A program made the translations under genes and the position numbers. Shown in pieces: positions 56,423 through 64,000 of a stretch of DNA of 64,000 nucleotides. This DNA is from Piscicola geometra (Eukaryota; Annelida; Clitellata; Hirudinida; Piscicolidae), in the NCBI GenBank assembly GCA_943735955.1, contig OX030957.1:511001-575000 (forward strand). The letters are read 5' to 3'. The notes beneath the pieces are model-generated. The model was not told the origin of the DNA and made no database searches. It saw only the letters and a list, made by a program, of their open reading frames with translations. Every line of letters starts with the position of its first letter. The stretch's first letter is position 1.

Positions 56423-59400
56423 TTAAACATCGACGGAGGACTTGGTCGAAACTGTTTTTTGTGAGTTTTGCTCTGACGTTATCACTTCCACACCACATTC
56501 GGCCATTTCTCTTTTTTTGTCTTTTTTTTCATTTTCGACTTTTACAGATTTATTTTTTCCCTTCTTTTCTTTTGCAGCTTTCTCTTGCTTACTCTTCACC
56601 TTTTTTGTATTCGTTTTCACCTTCGTTGTTTTTTTTTCACCTCCCTGCAACCCATCTACCTCCATCCCTCCTCCATCACCCACTCCTCCTTTCTCCTCCG
56701 CCATTCCTTCTTCATCCACCTCCACTCCCTCTCCCGAACCCTTTCCACTTCCACTTTCTTTCTCAACCATTTCTCCCTCCAACAGTTTCTTCTTCATCTT
56801 TTTGCTTTTCTCTTTCTCATAATTCTTCTTATTCTTCTCCATCTTCTTCTTCGTCTTTTTTTCATTCTTCTTCGAATCGAATTCTGCACCGAAGTCGATG
56901 TTGACGCAGCTGCTGGCGATCGAGTCGCACCCGCTGAAGATCGCCTCGACGTCGAAGTCCTCGATGTCCTCCGCGTCGTTGTCCGTGTCGTCGGCTGAGT
57001 GGTTGAAATATTAGAATTTTAGTTATTAGAAAAAATATGTCCAGTGCATTCGAAATATCAAATCAATTATAACATCTCGAGAATCAATGAAATAACATGA
57101 GCCACATTCCGATGATGCTCTCGATGACGACGCCCTTCCTCTTCCACCGCCCACCACCCCGTCAACAACCTCTGGGATCAGAAAGCGCCAGAGTCTCGTC
57201 GTACTGGTCGTTGAAGAGGGGCGGCATTTCCGAACTCGCTACGTTCGACTCGAAGATCACCGTCTCTGCGCGGGAGCAGTCCTCCCTTATGTCGCTGAGG
57301 CAGTTCTTCAACTCGAGCAGTTCGAGCAGACGCAGGAGGTTCTGCTGCTGCAACTTGTACTGCTCCCTCAGACGAGTGAGCTGGTGGTGGTCGTATTGGT
57401 GGCATGCATGCAGGTTCAGTAGAGTGGTTTTGAAAATCTAAAGTTTCAGGATGGTTTGGTACATCCTTACATTGGTATTAAAAGAAAGGCTATATAGAAA
57501 AATGAGCGGAAAAGCAATATTTAGAAATTGCAGTACGTTTTCAAAGTTTTAAAATGTAGTCGAAACCTAGGGTACAAAGAACAATTCCATAAGGGGGTAG
57601 TACATTATAGAATACAATTCTTCTTGAACCTGTTGTGTGCTGTAGTCCTTGATTTTGTCGGCTTGTTGGTTGTAGTTGTTCCTGATCTTCTTCATCTGCT
57701 GCGACTTGCTGTCTTTGAACCTGGTCTTCTGATCGGCGTAACTCTCCTTCAATCGGTCGAACTGGCACTGGCAGTTCTCTTTGATTTTGTCCGTCTTGGT
57801 GGTGTAACGCTCCCTCAGTTGGTCCAAGCAGTAGAGGATGCTGTTCACCGTGGCTTGCTTGTATGTGCGTAGCGTGTTGACCCTGGCCAGGCGGAAGGCT
57901 GAGATCTGTTCGAACGTAGCAGATCGGAATGCCGACAACCTCTCCAATTGGGCCTCCTTGTACGACTGGAAGTTGGGACTCTTCATCGAACTGAGCACCT
58001 CCCTGAAGCTGCTCCTCGTCTGCTTCTCCTCCTTGCTGCAGCGCAAACAACACCAACGCAGACTGCCAAACACCACCGAGATGGAGAAGAGAGTGAGAGA
58101 CGCCATTGCTCCCACCATGACACTCATCCATTCCACACGGAACATCAATTCGTATCTGTGAGTCAACACATAAAGTCCCCTGCTTGTCTTCTGCTGATTC
58201 TTGTAACAAAAGTAGTAGTAACTTCCCAACGTCTCTCTTGAAGCATTTGTAACCATTAATGTGCCATTTCCAATCAGGAAACAATAGTCATTATCATTAT
58301 TTTGGAGATTGTTAATCTGGCCGTAATCACCATCAATTACTTTATAGTCACCATTTTTACTCTCTTTAGTCCACATGCAGTAGTTGGCATGGAAATGGTC
58401 TGATGCTATATGCAGAAAGTAGCTCTGATCATACTGTACGATGAGTTCATCTATTTGTATGGGCGGTTTTGTTAATTCTAACCTATAACTCTCATCATCT
58501 TGATCAATTTCGTCATCATTACTGGTCGAGTGATTGATATCATCATCATTTGGTAATTTTATGTTTTCATTAGCATTATGATCTGAAGTGTTTTTAATGA
58601 TTTCATTTTCCACATTTTCATTCACTTTCTGGCACTTTATTGATGGCAGAATGTACAGAACTGGAAGGTATTTGTAGTGGGATGGACTACTGCAAAGAAA
58701 AGATTTGTGGCTAGATGAAAATATAGAAAATTTAGAAAAAGAAATGTCAGAGTGAAGAGGCTTGAGTTCATTGAAAGGTGAGTTTGATTCATTTAGACTA
58801 TTTTGTGAGAAATTATTTTCGTCTTTAGAAATCTGCAGTTGTTTTTTAAGCTGACAATCACAAATCCATTTGTTGTTTGAAAGCTTGGCTGAGTCAAGAA
58901 TTTTGGTGGATTTCAGACTCAAAGAGGAAAGACTATTGTTGCTGATGTCTATGTAGTCCAAGTTGCTCAATGGCAAGAGTAAGTCTCCTAATGAGAATAA
59001 CTTTTTATTGTTGCGCAAAGAAAGGTACTTGAGGTTGTGTAGATCATCGAAAGTGCCAGATTGAATGAAAGTCAGATATTGCAAGTCATTTAAAATTAAT
59101 TCTGTTAAGCTCAATAACCCCCCAAAAGAATCATTGAATATAGAAGTTAAATAATTTCCTGATAAATTCAGAAATTTAAGAGAGTATAGATTTGAAAAAA
59201 CTCCGCTAGGCACCTCATCGATAAAATTATAGCTGACATCCAAATAATTCAAATTTGATAAATTTCTTAATGTTCCTGTTTGTAGATGCTTTAGTTTATT
59301 ATGGCTCATGTCGAGAGATTGGACTTGTGGAAAGATGTCGGGAAAATAGTTTAAAGAAAGATTTTTGCAGCTGAGCAAGATTTCAGATTCACAGAAGCAT

Positions 59401-59483
59401 TTAAGGCAAATATCAGATAGATTCGCTGGCCTGAAAACCACAAAGGTTATAAAGCAGAAGATTATGGCGAAACATTTTTCCAT
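56423..59483 (-). CDS. LRR-Ig single-pass receptor with 11-residue-repeat cytoplasmic tail
   Basis: Three exons (57630-59483, 57170-57380 and 56423-56994) join in frame to 879 codons including stop. A signal peptide (MEKCFAIIFCFITFVVF) leads to a Cys-rich LRR cap, then about six LRRs (LNYLDVSYNFIDEVPSGVF, LKFLNLSGNYLTSIF, LDYIDISNNSLSSL) and a C-terminal cap (NKWICDCQLKKQL). A long acidic spacer is followed by an Ig-like domain (YCMW to GSYYYFCYKN). The membrane segment is about 460-485 (WMSVMVGAMASLTLFSIS). The cytoplasmic part has a basic, Cys-containing stop-transfer (RWCCLRCSKEEK). It then has about twelve 11-residue repeats across the first intron, and ends with a Lys/Glu-rich third exon. 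The ectodomain suggests a neuronal or adhesion receptor. The named family (kekkon, ISLR and so on) is not assigned, because the tail does not match those I know. Confidence 0.88.
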
Positions 59484-60414
59484 ATTTTTAATAAAAATGA
59501 ACTTTTTGAAAATAGAATGTCAATATTTAAATTATTTTTTTGGATAGATAAATACGTAGTCAAATATATAAACGGTAATCTAATTTTTAAAGTTCTTTAG
59601 ATATGACTAAACAAGCAACTTAAAATGGGTATTTTAACATAGCGCTTCATTTTTTAAGTACATTAAATTTTTTTCCTAGTTTGAAAATGAAATAAAAGTC
59701 AAACATTTTTCAATAAATTGAATTATAAAGATGATATAGTTTAATTTAAATTTTATGAAAAAGTTTCTATTATAATTTTTTTTTAATTCTAGAGAAGTTT
59801 TTTATCAATATAAATTTTAGGAAAATATGCTTTATTTACTTTTTGAAAAATTACTACTTCTCACTTCCTTTTAAGAATAAAAATTATAGTTTTTTATTGC
59901 TCTTCTGTTTGTGTAGTAGTCATTTTCCTTTTGTTCTAAATCAAATTTCTATGAATCTTGACTAACACGATTGACTTTTGATATTTAAAAAACATATTTA
60001 AAATAGAAAAAATTATTTATTTTGCAATGATTGACGTTTTAACAGCCCAATTAAGATGATATTATTATAAAAAATATATTGGATTGTATGGAAAAATATA
60101 AGAAAGAATAATTTATTTAAAATAATAAATAGAAAAATATTGATGATTAGATAAAGCTTTGCCTGTGACAAAATGCGATGACGTTTGAGGCGAGATATGA
60201 TTTCATGAATATGTTTTCATGAGCTGTCATTTTCTTTCAATTGGTTCTTTTCCTCGTCTCTGAGTTATTGGCTGAAGTTGTTAGTATTATTCCAAAAAAA
60301 TATGCTTAAACATTTCAATTATTAATAAACTATAAATAAATTCTTTTTAACCTTCTAATTGTAGGGGCTAATGGCTTATGTATTATAGTTCAACTTTTTT
60401 TAAATTATGTTTAA
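59484..60414. other. Intergenic between divergent LRR-Ig and gelsolin genes
   Basis: AT-rich, with no gene supported. Together with 60415-60898 it forms the 1.4-kb upstream region shared by the two divergent genes. An inverted CCAAT box (CTATTGGGTGGGAC) near 60816 may serve the gelsolin gene. Confidence 0.4.
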
Positions 60415-60580
<166 letters not shown>

Positions 60581-60898
60581 TGATTATATCGATTTGCATA
60601 GATGCTTGTCTGAGCTAACGACGAAGTTAAAATTGAAGTCGAAATAAAATTATTAAAAATATCAAAACAAAAACTAAGATAAAAATATGCAGTTCGAATA
60701 AAAGTTATATTTTCTAGAACGTAATAGTGAGTGAATAGTTTAAGTGGTAGTGGGTTCATAGCTATTAGAGCCTTTCTTGCATATTCGTCATCAAACTGTT
60801 TCATTGTCTCGTTCGCTATTGGGTGGGACGCTTGTCTTTAAAAGTAGTTAGAACGAGTTGAGTTTAGTTAGTTTTTGTTGAAATCGCCAATTCTCAGA

Positions 60899-63800
60899 AT
60901 GTCAGGTAACTGAACTTGATTTAATATTTCATGTGCATATTTGTGTGTTTAAAAATACTTTTATGAGAAAATCTTAAAGCATATGCTCTTAAATTGACTT
61001 CTTGATACGGATTAAAAGTATACTTTTTAAAATTTCCTTCTAGAATAGCTTAGGTATTTGGTTATAAGTTGAAAATAAATAAATAAAATTTAATTATATA
61101 TATATATATAAATATTTCAATAATACATATTTCGTAAAAGAAATGTAGCGATAAATCATTTTAAAACTGGGAAACATTTGACAGAGGTTTCCTTAATTCG
61201 AATTCGAAGGCTATATATTTGATAAATAAAAATATATATTTTAAAAATAGTATATACAATGCATATTTAAATAAATTGTGTACCTATAGAAAGAATGTAT
61301 GTTAATCAAGATCACAATAACATTTCTGGTCCTATAAAATCAAAAACTTGGCGAGGCCTTCCAGGAAACTGATCACTTAGCACTCCTTGATGTTTGTATT
61401 GGAAGCCAGAGAGGAATTCATTAATATAATTTTATAAACATAATTTATGTTTTTTTCGATTATTTCCTGTTTTGGGAAAATTTTCTAATTTGATCGAATT
61501 TAAGAAAACATTATGCATCAAAATAATTAAATTCATAAAGTTCTTCGTTACATCAAATACCTATTTTAAAGTAATTAGATACATGAAAAATTAAAACACA
61601 CCATCAAAAGAAAGATTTAAAAATCAAAAACAGCAATTATTTTTAAGAAAAGACCAAGCCAAAAGTCTCCAGAAATAGTGTCAATGACGCGTTTTCGCAC
61701 AAAATGACATGAGAGTTCCTATTGCTGAGCCATTCAACAAATAAATATTTCATTCATCCATTTTCATATTTATTATCGTGATAATTCTCGTTTTATTTTT
61801 TATAACAAATTTCGATTATCCTTTCGTGAGTTTCTATTAGATTTTTCACTTCAATTACACAATAAAAGCACACTCCAATGGTCACATAAATTATCTTCGT
61901 TTGAGACCATGATAGATTCTCAAGCAAACATATGATAAGATATCTTTATTACGAGTACTTTTCTAATACCATAAAATAAGTGAGCGCTTTTGTTCACTTC
62001 GTAAAGGGCGCTATACAAATAATTAGTGATTGGGGGGGATTGATTGATCTTCAGACAATTTAGTTGTCTTCAAAAGATGTTGGTATACAAGTGCAAGTAG
62101 ATTTATTATTACGAATCTATTAGTGACGCAGTTATTTATTCAACTAGTGCTTTCATCACAGCCACCAGCGTTACCATTTATATTAGCATGACAATAAATT
62201 CATAGACACTTCAAGCAACATCCTCTGCATAACAGACAACATTATTATCCCTTCTTTGTCACAAAACCATCACCAACATTCCATTCATGACAATCACCAT
62301 CATTATCACTAATAACACCTTAACTATAACTACCATCATCATCATTATCACTACTAACACCACTCTCACCATCACTATCCCTACTAACACCATCACCATC
62401 ATTATCACCATCACCACCATAGGACTTCTAAAGCCAAAGACTTACGACTGGAAGGACTCAAACGTGTCTTTGATAGGAAGTGACACTGACAGATTAGTCA
62501 AAAGTGGGTTGAGCGAATTTTGGATGAATAGAGTGATGGATGGATGGTTGAATGGTGAATGGATGGAGTAGAATGGTGGGTGGATGAATGAAGTGGGGCT
62601 GGAATGGGGATGGATGGTGTGAGGATGAAATAGTGAATAAAACTATGAAGGAAAAGATGGATTGATTGGAGTAAAAAAGGTTGAATGGAGGAGAAAGGGT
62701 GATTCAGAACAATAAATAAAATCTAGAACTCAATTTCAAGACCCAGGGTGCCTAGGACCGCTATAACGATCTTATTGTTTTTACATAAAACTGAGTCAGT
62801 TGGCAACTGTCCAAATGTTATTAAGAGTTCTCTAAGAAAAAATATGTTATATGCAGTTTAACGGTTTGCTTGAAATGTTAAAGTTTTAGATGGTTGTTAT
62901 TTATTATTGAGAAGAAAAATAAAATTGTATTAAAATGTTTTTATGTGGAGGATTGTGGTGAAGTGGGTAGTGGAAATATGACTGAAAAAGATTGGTCTTG
63001 GTCCGAGGAAGTTGAAAGTTGATAATGACTTGAATAATAGGAAGGGTTTTGAAAAAACGTGCTAGATTGATAAGTTTCCGCACACACCCTTTAATATGAC
63101 GATAACATGCGACGCTGAAAAGGATTAGCCATAATTATAGAATGGCATATTGGGGGAGTTAGAAAAGGAAGTAAATTCATAAGTATTCAGTTGAGATATT
63201 TGTTTATAAAAGCTCCAATTATTTCAATTACCACTGTTTATCCAACTTCAATCTTTCTGCAGGAAAGTTTTCAAAAGATCAATACTTAACTCGATGTACG
63301 CTTGAATATAATTACAACTCTTATCGTGCACTCTTGAAATTATTTAAAATGTTTAAAGATTTAATCATACGACAATTACGAGTCATTCGATTGAATCTGC
63401 CACATTTCATAATTCATATTTATACTCACGAAACAAGATTTCCATTAAATATAATTTTCTAAAAATTTTAGTTAAATGAATAATAAATCATAATAATATA
63501 ATTAATTGATCAATTATTGTAGAGGAGTCAGCTGAGACTGAACCAGCGTGGAAGAATGCAGGCACCGCTGTTGGCTTGAAGATCTGGAGGATTGTAGTAC
63601 GTTATTTAATCGAATAATTAATTTATTTTTTCTAAATGAAAGAATCTTAAATGACATTATATATAGTTATCTCTTAAGCAATTATGATAACAAAAACTAT
63701 AAAACGCAGAAATTCCAAGTGAAAGACTGGCCGGAAAGGGACTATGGCAGGTTCTACAGCGGAGATTCATACATTATTCTGAACGTTGGCTTATATCCTT

Positions 63801-64000
63801 CAAATCAAATATTCTAAGTAACTAAAATAATTAATCAATAGATTGCAAAGTTTACTGATGAATATTGTCTGAATTAGTTTTTTGTGATTATTTTTCTTCT
63901 AGTTGATATTCATTTAAATTTTTCACAAAATAACTTAAAACTTGATAAAACCTACTTTTCAGACATATCACCCAAATGCAAAAACGAAGGAACTGGCGTA
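60899..64000 (+). CDS. Gelsolin-family actin-binding protein (N-terminus only)
   Basis: This is the start of a gelsolin, villin or CapG-type protein that severs or caps actin filaments under Ca2+ control. The first coding exon is only seven bases (60899-60905, ATGTCAG). The next exons are 63523-63596, 63710-63784 and 63963 to beyond the window, all in phase. The protein reads MSEESAETEPAWKNAGTAVG, then LKIWRIVKFQVKDWP, DYGRFYSGDSYIILN and TYHPNAKTKELAY. These match the first gelsolin repeat: the IWR strand, the GXFYXGDXYIIL strand and the segment before HFWIG. The first intron is 2.6 kb, with simple repeats at 62240-62420 and 62535-62640. The number of gelsolin repeats, and hence the exact member, cannot be told here. 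Confidence 0.88.
61980..62050 (+). mobile_element. LINE/SINE 3' end fragment
   Basis: Contains AAGGGCGCTATACAAATAAT followed by GATTGATTGA. This is the same type of terminus as at 42463-42498 (GAGCGCTATAGAAATTGAT plus TTGA repeats), so it is probably the tail of a related retroelement. It lies in the first gelsolin intron. Confidence 0.4.
62240..62640. repeat. ATC/ACC and GGATG/GAAT simple repeats
   Basis: Degenerate ACCATCATTATCACTAAC repeats (62265-62420) and GGATGGATGGTTGAATGG repeats (62530-62640) lie in the first gelsolin intron. Confidence 0.75.

Noticed and set aside
57541..58284. 247-codon minus-strand frame overlapping the LRR-Ig gene
   Set aside because: A shadow of the LRR-Ig coding exon in another frame; the LRR-Ig frame has domain support over its whole length.

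Overview
This window is nuclear DNA from an animal. It is AT-rich. The genes are split by many short GT-AG introns, and they encode metazoan-specific proteins: a GRB2/drk/sem-5 adaptor, a GFI1/senseless zinc-finger factor, a PACSIN/syndapin, a ZMYND11 chromatin reader, a gelsolin-family protein and CBM14-tailed GH18 chitinases. tRNA-derived SINEs, simple repeats and DNA transposons are dense. An invertebrate is likely, possibly a lophotrochozoan; the sequence alone does not fix the phylum. Gene models were spliced by hand, by reading acceptors, donors and phases. Most close exactly in frame at a length close to that of the family.

Layout. 1-17.2 kb: three tandem chitinase genes, all on the minus strand. 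Copy 1 is cut by the window edge. Copy 2 is complete at 13 exons and 481 aa. Copy 3 is broken by a frameshift and has lost its catalytic acid. A 219-aa GRB2 orthologue lies between copies 1 and 2. SINEs, a 320-bp hAT-like MITE and a Tc1 fossil fill the gaps. 17.2-22.1 kb: a 4.87-kb Mutator-like element with 203-bp terminal inverted repeats and an 11-bp target duplication. It sits in what was the TATA region of chitinase copy 3 and carries a truncated transposase and a 1.1-kb (ACT)n array.

22.7-31.2 kb, plus strand: a (GT)n tract, a GFI1-type transcription factor, and a Cys-rich single-pass membrane protein of unknown function. 34.4-40.8 kb, minus strand: PACSIN (12 exons, 470 aa). One of its introns holds about 107 in-phase copies of a 20-bp minisatellite. 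41.5-42.5 kb: a SINE, a 134-bp tandem duplication and the 3' end of an L2/CR1-like LINE. 44.3-52.5 kb, minus strand: ZMYND11 (19 exons, 613 aa), with introns packed with trinucleotide and dinucleotide repeats. 53.1-54.9 kb, plus strand: a 318-aa kinase-fold protein that lacks the HRD and DFG motifs, so a probable pseudokinase. It is head-to-head with ZMYND11. 56.4-59.5 kb, minus strand: an 878-aa LRR-Ig membrane protein whose cytoplasmic part is a run of 11-residue repeats. 60.9-64 kb, plus strand: the first exons of a gelsolin-family gene that runs off the window.

The genes do not form one pathway. The chitinases are secreted enzymes. GRB2, PACSIN and gelsolin belong to signalling, membrane and actin biology. 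GFI1 and ZMYND11 act in the nucleus. The most distinctive items are the MULE insertion at a decaying chitinase paralogue, the hendecad-tailed LRR-Ig receptor, the pseudokinase and the indel-free minisatellite.
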